Source: Leptospiraceae bacterium (GTDB lineage Bacteria; Spirochaetota; Leptospiria; Leptospirales; Leptospiraceae). From it: a DNA stretch of 64,000 nt. Position numbers and translations under genes: made by a program. Location of the stretch: positions 868,001 to 932,000 of the forward strand of contig JACKPC010000001.1 of NCBI GenBank assembly GCA_024233835.1, read 5' to 3'. Positions 46,411 to 55,518 of the stretch are shown here, one piece after another. Every line of letters begins with the position of its first letter. Position 1 is the stretch's first letter. The notes beneath the pieces were generated by a model. It saw only the letters and a program-made list of their open reading frames with translations, did not search any database and was not told where the DNA came from.

Positions 46411-46440
46411 AAAGAGAGCAGAAAAAAGTAAGCTCTCTTT
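46411..46440 (+). terminator. Rho-independent terminator
   Basis: AAAGAGAGC (46411-46419) pairs perfectly with GCTCTCTTT (46432-46440), 9 bases after the small gene stop. Confidence 0.75.
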
Positions 46441-46513
46441 CGTTCCGGGAAGCAAGCGAAGCACCTTTAATTCTCTTATGATTAAAGAAAATTCCCGGTT
46501 TTTTGAGGTTTGC

Positions 46514-46540
46514 AGGCGACAGGTTTTTGTGTCGCCTTTT
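46514..46540. terminator. Terminator hairpin downstream of the VWA-STAS gene
   Basis: AGGCGACA (46514-46521) pairs with TGTCGCCT (46530-46537), followed by TTT on the plus strand. It lies immediately 3' of the minus-strand VWA-STAS gene and may stop transcripts from either side. Confidence 0.6.
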
Positions 46541-46546
46541 ATAGAA

Positions 46547-48142
46547 TTAGATATCCCTTGAATCGATGATCGACTGAATAATATCCCTGCCTTCCTGTAC
46601 AGAAGATGCTACGCGTATGTGATTCTCAAGTCTGGTTATAGAAAAGACTTTCCTTACACTATCAACGATATTACAAACCACCAATTCTCCGCCTCTTCTC
46701 CTTAACCAGCCTACAATTTGAATAAAGGTACCTATACCGGAAGAATCAATATGTCTGGTGTCGGAAAGATCGAATATCATAAATCGGTATCCATCACTCA
46801 TCTGATTTTGTACGATTGTCTTAATATCAGGACATTTATACAGGTCAATATCACCGATTGTCTTATATTCGAAAATACTATCATGTAAATCAATGCCTGA
46901 CAGATCCACAAGGTCGATGCGGGATTGAATTTCACTTCCGGCCATTATAAAGTGCTTACTCGTATTCCCTGTGTTTTCCTTTAATTTATTTTCCATTACC
47001 TTCAAACGACTCAGAAGGGGTTTTAAGAGTTCAGGCGATAAGGCAACACTTGACTCCACCTTGGAAATAATTCCTTGCAAACTATCTCTGGCATGAGTCA
47101 ATTCGTTGTCCTGTATTAACCTTGCAGCCCTCATAATCGTTCTGGCTGAAGTGGCGACCAGTCTTTCCACAACAACATCTTTATCCGGTGCAGGTTCTTC
47201 TTCCGATTCACGGATAAAAACAGAGGCACTAACTTTATCAAATTTCATTTTTTCGAAGAGATTATAGTAACTTAATTCTGCACTTACAAGACTTGTTTCA
47301 TATACCTCGGAATTAGCACTTACTTCCAGACCAAGAATAATATTGCGAACATCATCTGAACGAATATCTCCCGGTTGGATGGTAATCGTATCATCGGAAA
47401 CTTTTTGAACCGGCATGTCATGGAGTAATTCGAGCATTTTTACACCGGGTGCCATTTTAAGTTTAATTTCTAAAGCCTGTCCGTAAAGTGCGCCAATATC
47501 TCCAAACTCCTTGAAGAAAATTTCATTGGTTTGCTCCGGGGATTGAATATAATAGAAATTTCCACCACCTGCAAGAGCAATTTCCCTGAGAGAATGCTCA
47601 TTAAAATCCTCTCCGAAACCTATCGTTGTTGTGGAAATCCCTCGACTAAAATGATCAGCAGCAATTTGATTGAATTGAGATTGCTCTTTTATCCCCATAG
47701 TAGCCTGTCCGTCGGTAAGCAGGATAACCCTTTTATAAGAGTTTGGAACATCTGCACTTTCAATGGCTCGAAGTGCCTGGAGCCAGCCACCACTCAAGTT
47801 TGTAGAAGTTGCCACCTGGATCGAGTGTAGCTTGTCTATCACTGCCGATTTATCCTTTAACTGGATCAGGGGTTGCACCATCTGCACATCTGCCGAATAG
47901 GCAATAATCGAAATATAATCATGCCTGGTAAGCCAATTAATGAGAGATTCGGCAGCATCAAGTGTAGCAGAAATTTTCTCTCCTTTCATTGACCAGCTTT
48001 TGTCTATAGCCAGACCAATTACCAGAGGTTGCCTGTTGATGATCGTAGGTGGTGGCGGAGTTTTAATTCTTAAGAGTAAATGGTTTTTTTCCTTTTGACC
48101 GGGTTTGATTGTTCGTTTCTCAAGCTTGGCTTCTAATTCCAT
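46547..48142 (-). CDS. VWA domain-STAS domain fusion protein
   Basis: A 531-residue protein with no signal peptide. Residues about 40-215 are a von Willebrand A domain with a complete MIDAS start (AIDKSWSMKG: D47, S49, S51) and LLTDGQATMG. A beta-rich middle and a helical segment follow. The last 110 residues are a STAS domain with FMIFDLSDTRHIDSSGIGTF and LRRRGGELVVCNIV. Ser in 'DSSG' is at the phosphorylation position. The fusion suggests a metal-dependent protein-binding module controlled by partner switching. Confidence 0.85.
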   Translation of the reverse strand: MELEAKLEKRTIKPGQKEKNHLLLRIKTPPPPTIINRQPLVIGLAIDKSWSMKGEKISATLDAAESLINWLTRHDYISIIAYSADVQMVQPLIQLKDKSAVIDKLHSIQVATSTNLSGGWLQALRAIESADVPNSYKRVILLTDGQATMGIKEQSQFNQIAADHFSRGISTTTIGFGEDFNEHSLREIALAGGGNFYYIQSPEQTNEIFFKEFGDIGALYGQALEIKLKMAPGVKMLELLHDMPVQKVSDDTITIQPGDIRSDDVRNIILGLEVSANSEVYETSLVSAELSYYNLFEKMKFDKVSASVFIRESEEEPAPDKDVVVERLVATSARTIMRAARLIQDNELTHARDSLQGIISKVESSVALSPELLKPLLSRLKVMENKLKENTGNTSKHFIMAGSEIQSRIDLVDLSGIDLHDSIFEYKTIGDIDLYKCPDIKTIVQNQMSDGYRFMIFDLSDTRHIDSSGIGTFIQIVGWLRRRGGELVVCNIVDSVRKVFSITRLENHIRVASSVQEGRDIIQSIIDSRDI

Positions 48143-48177
48143 TCTGATACAATAGGATTTTTATAAAAGTTTTGCAA

Positions 48178-48945
48178 CTACATTTTCATATTTACTCCGG
48201 ATAACTTTTTGATATTCTCTTCCAGTAATTCTTTCTTCTGAATTTTTAAGAGAATTTTATTTAGTTTTGTCGCTATTTTATGTTTTCCTTGTCTACGGTA
48301 GAAACGGATGAGATTTCTAAAAATAAGGCTTCTGTACCTTGACTTTAAAGAATTTTTAATAAAAGATCTTTTTAGGTAAAAAGTATTTTCCGGTTTGTAA
48401 CTTTTTAAGAGAAGGGTTTTATCCACTGAGGGAGTTTTTTTTTCACTTTCAAGGATTTCATCCATAATTCGATTTAAGGATTTATAATCTTTTCTTGCAA
48501 ATAGGAGGCAGGAATAAAGATAAATTCCCTCCGTATAAAACCGGGTATGCTCTGCTTCCTTGTAAAAAATGTCTCCCCAAATAATTCCGGGTTTGAAATC
48601 TCCGGACACAAGGGCTTTATCCATACTGATGAGGATATAGAAAAAAAAGTCGGTATCCTCAGCTTTGATTCCCTTTGAATAAAGCTCAAAGAGCATAGCA
48701 TTTAAATTCTTCACCTCAGGTTCGGTTAAAAAAAATAGAAGTAAAAAATTCTTATCCGGTTTAAAATCCGGTTTTTTCATTTCGGTTTTTAACACAGATA
48801 AACACTCTTCGTAAAGGTTCCGATTATAATAAGTTTTGGCTGCTTCTAAAGAACTTTGAGAAAAAGTAGGGGAAAAAAGAGCGAATAAAAGGAAAAGGTA
48901 TAGACTCCCCCACCTTTCTATTGAATAAGATAGGGAAGAAAACAT
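48178..48945 (-). CDS. Secreted helical-repeat hypothetical protein
   Basis: A 255-residue protein with an N-terminal signal peptide ending near SPTFSQ. The mature part is helical with TPR-like spacing (LEAAKTYYNRNLYEECLSVLKTEM; LLFARKDYKSLNRIMDEILES; LIRFYRRQGKHKIATKLNKIL). No catalytic motif. Located between the VWA-STAS gene and a small zinc-ribbon gene on the same strand. Confidence 0.65.
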   Translation of the reverse strand: MFSSLSYSIERWGSLYLFLLFALFSPTFSQSSLEAAKTYYNRNLYEECLSVLKTEMKKPDFKPDKNFLLLFFLTEPEVKNLNAMLFELYSKGIKAEDTDFFFYILISMDKALVSGDFKPGIIWGDIFYKEAEHTRFYTEGIYLYSCLLFARKDYKSLNRIMDEILESEKKTPSVDKTLLLKSYKPENTFYLKRSFIKNSLKSRYRSLIFRNLIRFYRRQGKHKIATKLNKILLKIQKKELLEENIKKLSGVNMKM

Positions 48946-48962
48946 AAAGTCGAGGACCTGTG

Positions 48963-49163
48963 TTAAATTTCCACTACATTAGAAGAACCACACATCGGAC
49001 AAATCATATCATCATTGCGATAATAGTCTTCTTCTTCATCGAATTCTTCGTAATTTAGCTTCCAACGATAATCACAGTCTTCGCAAGCAAGAATTATACT
49101 ATCATCTTCCTCGTAGTATTCATCTTCTTCAAAATCATCTTCATAATCATCATCATAAGGCAT
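48963..49163 (-). CDS. Small acidic zinc-ribbon protein
   Basis: A 66-residue protein. The first 22 residues are nearly all Asp, Glu and Tyr, and the rest holds two Cys pairs (ACEDCDYRW and MICPMCGSSNV), a standard zinc ribbon. It could be a small regulatory or chaperone-like protein; the family is not recognised. It is the first gene of a minus-strand group with the secreted protein and VWA-STAS genes. Confidence 0.75.
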   Translation of the reverse strand: MPYDDDYEDDFEEDEYYEEDDSIILACEDCDYRWKLNYEEFDEEEDYYRNDDMICPMCGSSNVVEI

Positions 49164-49283
49164 AGTAACAAACGATTATACCCACTATTTTTGTCAAGTT
49201 ATAGATCAGAAAAAACAATTGAAAATATATAACTAAGAACAATTTTCTCTTTTAGCAAAGTTAGCTAAAAATACTCTGGTTCT

Positions 49284-49997
49284 ATGAATTTTAACTCTAT
49301 AGATGTTTTTCTATTTGATATAGAAGGAACTACCAGCCCCATCAGTTTTGTCCATGAAGTCATGTTTCCCTACTCTAAACGAGAACTTTCGGCTTACCTG
49401 CAAAATAATGGGCTCAGTACTGAAGTTTATATACTCTTAAAGGAAGAATACAAAAAAGATAGACAACAAAACATTTATACCGCTGAACTCGAATACACAA
49501 ACAGGCAATCTATAGAGAACTATCTGAAATTTTTAATCCAGGTAGATAGGAAGAGTACCGCTTTAAAAGAAATTCAGGGAAAGATCTGGAAAAAGGGGTT
49601 TGAATCAGGAGAAATTCAGAGTATTCTTTATGAAGATGTTCCACCTTTCTTTGAAAAGATAAAGGAGAATCAAAAAAGAATCGGAATCTATTCCTCAGGT
49701 AGTATAGAAGCACAGAAATTGGTCTTTCGATTCTCGAATAGGGGAGACCTGAGTTCATATATTTCCTATTATTTTGATACAAAAATTGGAGCCAAACGAG
49801 AAGCCAATTCCTATAAAGAAATTGCGAAGCAGGTAAATATATCAGCGGAAAAAATTTTATTTTTCACAGACATTAAAGAAGAAGCAGAGGCTGCACAGGA
49901 AGCTTCTATCCGGGCCATAATCTTGAATCGACCCGGAAATACAGAACAGGGTCTGCATAACTTTTCTATCCTGCACAATTTTCAGGAATTTAGCTGA
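49284..49997 (+). CDS. mtnC: Enolase-phosphatase E1 (methionine salvage)
   Basis: A bifunctional HAD-superfamily enzyme converting 2,3-diketo-5-methylthio-1-phosphopentane to the acireductone. Seen: VFLFDIEGTTSPISFVHEVM (Asp nucleophile, with the typical EGTT variant), IGIYSSGSIEAQKLVF, YYFDTKIGAKREANSY and ILFFTDIKEEAEAAQEA. At 237 residues the length is typical. No other mtn gene is in the window. It overlaps the convergent nitroreductase gene by 8 bases. Confidence 0.92.
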   Translation: MNFNSIDVFLFDIEGTTSPISFVHEVMFPYSKRELSAYLQNNGLSTEVYILLKEEYKKDRQQNIYTAELEYTNRQSIENYLKFLIQVDRKSTALKEIQGKIWKKGFESGEIQSILYEDVPPFFEKIKENQKRIGIYSSGSIEAQKLVFRFSNRGDLSSYISYYFDTKIGAKREANSYKEIAKQVNISAEKILFFTDIKEEAEAAQEASIRAIILNRPGNTEQGLHNFSILHNFQEFS

Positions 49998-50772
49998 GTT
50001 TTTTACCCCCATAATAATTCCAGCTTACAAGCTCTTCAAAGCTTCTTCTTTCATCAGAAATCCAGTCAATATTGTTTCGTGTAACTGCCGGATCCAGGTA
50101 ACCCAGTCTGTATACGGCCATCAGTTCATGTGTATCCGGAACTTTTAAGATTTCGAGGATCTTATTCCAGTTTTCCGGAATTTCCATGGGAGTAGATACA
50201 AATTGTACTCCCATTTGTAAGGAAGTTGCAGTAAGCCAGATGTTCTGTAAAGCTGCTCCCATAGAAATAAGGGAGTAAATACCTGATTTCTCTCCGGGTT
50301 TGTATTCTTCTTTTTTTAACATGAAACCTAATAATACCGGAGAGTTCGTCACGATATTCTCTGCATCTTTTGCGAGGATATCCGGAACATGAAAAAAGTT
50401 TAAAACAGAAACGGCTTTTTGGCTGAAAAGAAAAGATATAAAAGGTCTTAAAAAGAAAGGAATTCTGTCAATATGTATTCCTGTGCGCTTAGTTTCGATA
50501 TCTTGTTTGGAAAAGCGAAAATACTTTTTATATCTTTCAAAAAAAGTTCCTTGCTCCATTAACTTTTTCATAGAATCTTTGGCAATCTGTCCGATTTCTC
50601 TGCGTTTATTCTCATCAGTAATTACGATAAAATCCCAGGGTTGGCTGTTGAAGTGTGATGGAGCCCGGTTGGCTGCATTGATAATCTGCCTGAGATCAGA
50701 CTCCAAAACAGGTTTATTTAAAAAAGCATTATTGCTAGTTTTTCTTTTTTGAATCGCTTCCTGAAGTTCCAT
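49990..50772 (-). CDS. Nitroreductase-family protein
   Basis: A 260-residue FMN-dependent oxidoreductase fold: AIQKRKTSNNAF, IINAANRAPSHFNSQPWDFIVI (flavin contacts), and a C-terminal half with SMGAALQNIWLTATSLQMGVQF and LMAVYRLGYLD. The NAD(P)H-dependent reduction substrate is unknown. Confidence 0.88.
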   Translation of the reverse strand: MELQEAIQKRKTSNNAFLNKPVLESDLRQIINAANRAPSHFNSQPWDFIVITDENKRREIGQIAKDSMKKLMEQGTFFERYKKYFRFSKQDIETKRTGIHIDRIPFFLRPFISFLFSQKAVSVLNFFHVPDILAKDAENIVTNSPVLLGFMLKKEEYKPGEKSGIYSLISMGAALQNIWLTATSLQMGVQFVSTPMEIPENWNKILEILKVPDTHELMAVYRLGYLDPAVTRNNIDWISDERRSFEELVSWNYYGGKKLS

Positions 50773-50825
50773 TTTTTGTCCTTAATTTTTTATAGATTAA
50801 TTCTCTGGTTTACATACAGTGAGTA

Positions 50826-51944
50826 TTGGAGTGTAAACAACCCATGATCAATAAGTACCGGGAATATAGGGATAAATTCAAGAAGATTATACAGTCGAAA
50901 AACAGATTCAAAAAAATCCCTAATTTTATAGAACTTTTGGAAAAAGGTCTGGATAAGGAATTATCCAGGGTTCAACAGGGAGATATTCCCATTGAAAATC
51001 TCCCTATTAACCTTGAATTACGAAAAAAGGGAATTTTTCGAGACCTTTATGATAAGGTTTTTCCCGTTTCTCATGTTTTCCAGATAGATTATCGTTACAA
51101 CCGGGAATTTTTAAGTGATTTCATGCCCATATCAAATGAGGCTTACCTGGGCAGGGGGTCTTATAAGTTAGTATATCACCTTCCCTGGAATCAGGTTTTA
51201 AAGGTAGGAAAATCCAAATTCTATTCCGATCCACTTTTTGGTTCTCTTTTTCGAGAAGTTGAAAAAAATCTTTCGATATATTTAAAACCGGAAGAACTTC
51301 AACTCAGTGAATTTTTACAATCCAGGGTTCGAAATCGAAATACAAAAGAAGCAATTCATTTGAAATTTGTTCGTCTTGGACTGGAGAGGCTTCACTATTG
51401 GAAAGTGAAAACTCTTCTACCGGATCTGGTTTTACCTACCAAGTATTTTATGGGTATTCGCTATCGCTCCAGACCCTTTCTTTCAGAAGGAGCTACTCTA
51501 ACTCCCTGTGATAGACAGATTCTACTGGCCGGAAAACATTTGAAAGAATTTGTAAACTTACAGGATAAGGTAAAACAGAACTTTATCGCTGATAGATTGT
51601 TTCCAAAATGGAAGCTAAATTTTGATTCTCATAAATTCGGAACGGTCAATAAATCCAAACTCAAAAAAATTGCTTTTAACTTTCATCGGGTAATAGAAGC
51701 CACAAAATACCTGGCTGATAAAGAAAACTTGATCTTAGATTTACATTCAGAAAACATCATTATTACTATTCCCGATTTTGAACTCAAGATTTTTGATTTT
51801 CATGTATTCGATGAGCACCTGTATGAACCGAGCAGCAATCGCCTGGCTCCGGAACAGGACCACATTGAAACTATTAATAATTTTATAGAGTCTTTTGGAT
51901 TGGGGAAAAATTCGGATCCGTTTATAGAAGGTGAGGCCGATTGA
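50826..51944 (+). CDS. Divergent protein-kinase-like protein
   Basis: A 372-residue soluble protein not named by any family I know, but carrying kinase-fold landmarks in the right order. These are a glycine-rich loop LGRGSYKLVYHL (residues 108-119), the lysine strand QVLKVGK (K126), a catalytic-loop-like LILDLHSENIII (D305, N310) and a metal-binding-loop-like LKIFDFHVFDE (D324). The spacing of the last two (14 residues from N310 to D324) fits protein or aminoglycoside kinases. The N-terminal 105 residues are an extra helical domain. Start TTG 50826 or ATG 50844. Its target is unknown and kinase activity untested. Confidence 0.6.
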   Translation: MECKQPMINKYREYRDKFKKIIQSKNRFKKIPNFIELLEKGLDKELSRVQQGDIPIENLPINLELRKKGIFRDLYDKVFPVSHVFQIDYRYNREFLSDFMPISNEAYLGRGSYKLVYHLPWNQVLKVGKSKFYSDPLFGSLFREVEKNLSIYLKPEELQLSEFLQSRVRNRNTKEAIHLKFVRLGLERLHYWKVKTLLPDLVLPTKYFMGIRYRSRPFLSEGATLTPCDRQILLAGKHLKEFVNLQDKVKQNFIADRLFPKWKLNFDSHKFGTVNKSKLKKIAFNFHRVIEATKYLADKENLILDLHSENIIITIPDFELKIFDFHVFDEHLYEPSSNRLAPEQDHIETINNFIESFGLGKNSDPFIEGEAD

Positions 51945-52050
51945 CCTCACCTGGAAGTAAACATAAGGGACAGTGGTCGCTTTAGTACCACCGCCCTTTG
52001 ACTATTCTACTCTCTGATAATGCCATCGGACCCTGAGCTCAGCCGAAGGG
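51929..52050. other. Hairpin-rich intergenic segment
   Basis: AGGTGAGG (51929-51936) pairs with CCTCACCT (51945-51952) across the stop codon of the kinase-like gene. A second inverted repeat joins AAGGGACAGTGGT with ACCACCGCCCTT (about 51966-51999). The GC-rich text after it ends before the OmpA-type gene stop. It may be a terminator pair for the convergent genes or a copy of a dispersed element; no T-tract is present. Confidence 0.4.
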
Positions 52051-52064
52051 CAATGGTGTAGATT

Positions 52065-55000
52065 TTATTTGTCTTCTGCTACTTTCTTTCTTGGAACAAT
52101 AATTAACTCAACCCTTCTGTTTTGTTTTCTTCCCTTCAGGGTTTGATTGGAAGCTACAGGTTTATAGTCTGCATATCCGGCTACGGCAAATTTACCCGGC
52201 TCATATTTTCCTAAGGAGAGGAGATAACGCAGAACACTCATTGCTCTTTTGGTAGACAGTTCCCAGTTATCTTTGAATTTATTCTTCTTATGTTTTACCG
52301 GGGTACTATCTGTATGTCCTTCCACAAAAATTGTATTTTCCGGATATTTGTTCAAAACACTGGTTATTTTACGTAAAGCTCTTTTTCCATCAGGGCTTAG
52401 TTCTGAAGAACCAGGTGCAAAAGTCAGCTTGTTATTCAGATTAATATTAATTCTATCTGAATTGCTGTCATCAACTGTTACCTGTCCATCTTTGATTTCG
52501 TCTTTCAAACTCTTTTTCAGACTGTCGGCCTGTTGCTTTAATCTTTCGATTTCTTCTCTTTGCTTTTTGTTCTCTTCCGATAAAACAAGATATTCATCTT
52601 TTAGATTATTTAGCTCTTTATCAACGCCCTGTTTTTCAGCATTAAGAGCCAGTAACTTCTGATTCATAGCTGTTTTCTCGTTTTCCAGACTCAAGATTTT
52701 ATCGTTCAGCTCAGCCAGCTTTTTATCGAGATCCTGTTTTTTCTTCTCGTATTCTTCTTTGGATTTTACGATAGCATCATCGTTAGAAGACTTTTGTTTT
52801 TTCAAAGCTTCTAAATCAGCCAGAAGTTTGGCTTTTTCTTCAGCCAGTTTCTTCTTTTCTTCTTCCAGTTTCTTTTGATCGGCTAAAGCTTTATTCAACT
52901 TCGCAGTGCTATCCGAAGTTTGCTTTTGGATTTGATTCAGATTATCTTCAGCCTTCTTCTTCTCAGCAAGTGCCTGAGCGAGTTTTTTGTCGGAATCTGC
53001 TTTTTGTTTTTGCAGATTGGCAATTTCTTGCTCCAATTTCTTTGTATCAACTTTAGGTGCTGCATTTTTATTATCAGCTAATTGCTTTTGAAGAGCTGCT
53101 TTTTCTGCCTGAAGCTTTTTGTTTTCTTCTTCTAAAACCCTGGCTTTGGCTGCCTGCTTATCGCTCTCTTCTTTGGCTTTTTTCAGGCCATTAATTTCGT
53201 TTTGAAGTTTTGCAAGATCTTCTGATGCAGCTTTGGAATCTTTAGATTTATCTTCTGTTTTTGTTTTGGCATTTTTTAAACCATCTAACTCTTTCTGAGC
53301 TTTTGCCAGGTCTTCCTGAAGTTTCTTGTTATCAGCTTCTAACTTATCAATCTCAGCCGGATCCCTGGAAAGTTTGGCTATGACTTCCTGAAGTTTTTTG
53401 GTTAATTCGGCAACTTTTTCTTCCAGTTTTTTTATTTGCTCATTGCTGGTAGAAGAGTTACCACCGGATTTCTTTAATTCATCTCTTTCTTTTTTCAGCG
53501 CGGCAATTTCATCAGTTAAAGCCTTGATTTTCTTCTCAGCGTCTCCGTTACTCGCCAATTTTTTCTCTAATTCAGCTTTGTCTTTCTTTAAAGCTTCATT
53601 TTCTTTTTGAACTTTTTCAAGATTTGCAATCGCATTCTGATTGCCTGCTAATTTCTTTTCCAGTTCCGCATTGGCTTTCTTTAAATTATCCAGTTCCGCC
53701 TGAAGTTTTTTTGAATCTCCGGTGTTATTGACCGGTGCAGGACTTGTGCCACCGGATTTTGATAATTTTGCACTCAGCTCTGCAACCTGTTTTTGGAGTT
53801 CAGTTACCTGCTGAATCAGTTTCATAAGCTCAGGACTACTATTATCTGTTTTACCTGCGGTGTTAGATTTTGCTTTGGCTTCCAGATCCTTATTTGCCTT
53901 TTCTAATTGAGCGATCTTGTCGTTGAGCTTTTTGATCTCAGCCTGGTATTTTGCAGCTTCGTCTGCATTCTTTTTGGAATTATCTGCGGGCTGACTTTTT
54001 TTACTATCCGCCAGGGCTTTTTGTGCGTCTGTTAGGGCTTTTTTACTATCCGCTAAAGCTTTCTGTGCATCTGTCTGAGCTTTTTTGCTATCCGCTAAAG
54101 CTTTTTCGGTATCATTTATTTTTTTAAGAAGATTCTGCTTTTCTTTGAGTAGGGCCGCATTCTCATCTTTCAGTTTTTTAATGTCACCACCGGAATTTGT
54201 GTTTGCTGCCAGCTTTTTCTCTAAATCTGCTTTTTGTTTTTTTAAATCTTCATTCTCTTTTTTCAGAGCCTGTAATTCAGAATCTCCGGAACGATTTTTG
54301 GCCAGTTTTTCATTGAGAATGTCTACCTGTTTTTGAAGTTCTGAAATCTGTTTTAAAAGACCATCAAGTTCTTTCTGGTATTCCGGAGCTTTATTTGCCT
54401 GTTTTTGAAGTTCGGCTTTCTCTTTCTCAAGCTGTGCAATTTTGTCCTGTAGCTTTTTTACATCTCCGGAAGCTTTCTGGCTATCGGTTAAAGCTTTCTG
54501 GTTCGCAGCGATCTGTTTTTCCAGACCGGCAATTTTATTTTTTAGAGCAGCATTTTCTTTTTCAAGTGCTTGCAGGCGAGAAAGAAGTTTTTTGTTTTCT
54601 TCAATGGCTTTATCTGCTGAACCGCTGGATTTCTTCAGATTTGCAATTTCATTATTTAATTGATTAATCTTGGCCTGGTTTTGAGCTTTCTCGTTTTTCA
54701 GGTTATTGATTTCATTTTGTAAGCGGGCTATTGTCTTCTTGTCTGCTTCACTGGAACCTGAGCCGCTTTTTGCTAACTTTGAATTGAGATCCGCAACCTG
54801 TTTTTGGAGACTTGCTGTTTTATTTTTCTCCGCAGCCAATTGTTTTTCAAGATTGGCTACCTTATTCTTTTCTGCGGCTAACTGGTTTTTTAGAGAGTTA
54901 ATTTCATCCTGAAGCTTTTTTGTAGCAGCAGCATTATTCTGTCCGTCTTTTAAGGCTCTTTCTTTAGCAGCTACCTGTGACTCCAGGCTTTTTACTTTAT

Positions 55001-55454
55001 TCTTCTCGGCTGCGAGTTGGGACTCAAGACTTTTTATCCTGTTTTTTTCTGCTGCGAGCTGGGATTCTAATTGTTGTTTTTGTTTTTTTAGATCCTCAAG
55101 TTCTTTTTCCAGAGCTGCGATTCTTTCTCGATTTGGTTCGCCACTTTTTTCGAGTTCGGCAATGCTGGTTTCTAATTCCTTTATGCGGGCTTCGAGTTCC
55201 CAGTTCTTTTTTGTCAGATCTCCCGTTTCTTTATCATACCGTTCTTTAATCGAATTGTATTGCCTTGAGATTTCATTTTTAGAATTTAGAAGTTCCTTAT
55301 ATTCCGATCTCCAATAGAACCAATCCAGAGAACTTTCTCCTGCTGTATTGTCTTTAGAACTTGAATCCTGGGCAAATACCAAATTTCCCGAAAACAAACT
55401 CAGGGAAATTGCCACAACCAGTAAACGAAAATAAGATTTTTTATTGCTGTCCAT
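52065..55454 (-). CDS. Giant coiled-coil OmpA-domain envelope protein
   Basis: An 1129-residue protein: a signal peptide (VVAISLSLFSGNLVFA), about 930 residues of heptad-repeat coiled coil rich in Lys, Glu, Ala and Asn, and a C-terminal OmpA-like peptidoglycan-binding domain (NKLTFAPGSSELSPDGKRAL, FVEGHTDSTP, NWELSTKRAMSVLRYL). It can thus span from the outer envelope or periplasm to the cell wall. Tandem 42-base repeats near 53990-54115 encode ALADSKKA-TDAQK units. The high repetition suggests slipped-strand length variation. Confidence 0.88.
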   Translation of the reverse strand: MDSNKKSYFRLLVVAISLSLFSGNLVFAQDSSSKDNTAGESSLDWFYWRSEYKELLNSKNEISRQYNSIKERYDKETGDLTKKNWELEARIKELETSIAELEKSGEPNRERIAALEKELEDLKKQKQQLESQLAAEKNRIKSLESQLAAEKNKVKSLESQVAAKERALKDGQNNAAATKKLQDEINSLKNQLAAEKNKVANLEKQLAAEKNKTASLQKQVADLNSKLAKSGSGSSEADKKTIARLQNEINNLKNEKAQNQAKINQLNNEIANLKKSSGSADKAIEENKKLLSRLQALEKENAALKNKIAGLEKQIAANQKALTDSQKASGDVKKLQDKIAQLEKEKAELQKQANKAPEYQKELDGLLKQISELQKQVDILNEKLAKNRSGDSELQALKKENEDLKKQKADLEKKLAANTNSGGDIKKLKDENAALLKEKQNLLKKINDTEKALADSKKAQTDAQKALADSKKALTDAQKALADSKKSQPADNSKKNADEAAKYQAEIKKLNDKIAQLEKANKDLEAKAKSNTAGKTDNSSPELMKLIQQVTELQKQVAELSAKLSKSGGTSPAPVNNTGDSKKLQAELDNLKKANAELEKKLAGNQNAIANLEKVQKENEALKKDKAELEKKLASNGDAEKKIKALTDEIAALKKERDELKKSGGNSSTSNEQIKKLEEKVAELTKKLQEVIAKLSRDPAEIDKLEADNKKLQEDLAKAQKELDGLKNAKTKTEDKSKDSKAASEDLAKLQNEINGLKKAKEESDKQAAKARVLEEENKKLQAEKAALQKQLADNKNAAPKVDTKKLEQEIANLQKQKADSDKKLAQALAEKKKAEDNLNQIQKQTSDSTAKLNKALADQKKLEEEKKKLAEEKAKLLADLEALKKQKSSNDDAIVKSKEEYEKKKQDLDKKLAELNDKILSLENEKTAMNQKLLALNAEKQGVDKELNNLKDEYLVLSEENKKQREEIERLKQQADSLKKSLKDEIKDGQVTVDDSNSDRININLNNKLTFAPGSSELSPDGKRALRKITSVLNKYPENTIFVEGHTDSTPVKHKKNKFKDNWELSTKRAMSVLRYLLSLGKYEPGKFAVAGYADYKPVASNQTLKGRKQNRRVELIIVPRKKVAEDK
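53990..54115 (-). repeat. Tandem 42-base repeats inside the coiled-coil gene
   Basis: Three near-identical units encode KALADSKKAQTDAQ, KALADSKKALTDAQ and KALADSKKSQ. Each unit is 14 residues, two heptads, so gain or loss keeps the frame and the coil. Confidence 0.75.
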
Positions 55455-55518
55455 ACCTGTCTTCTTTAATATTTTAGAATTCTTTACTACTCATGAAAAC
55501 ATAGGCCTTTCATTAGCA

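Noticed and set aside
53990..54115. CRISPR-like array
   Set aside because: The units are contiguous coding repeats without spacers and lie inside a heptad-repeat protein.
52249..55249. Many plus-strand frames rich in Ser, Phe and Leu opposite the coiled-coil gene
   Set aside because: Reverse reading of Lys/Glu-rich codons always produces Ser/Phe/Leu frames; they have no start signals or family resemblance.
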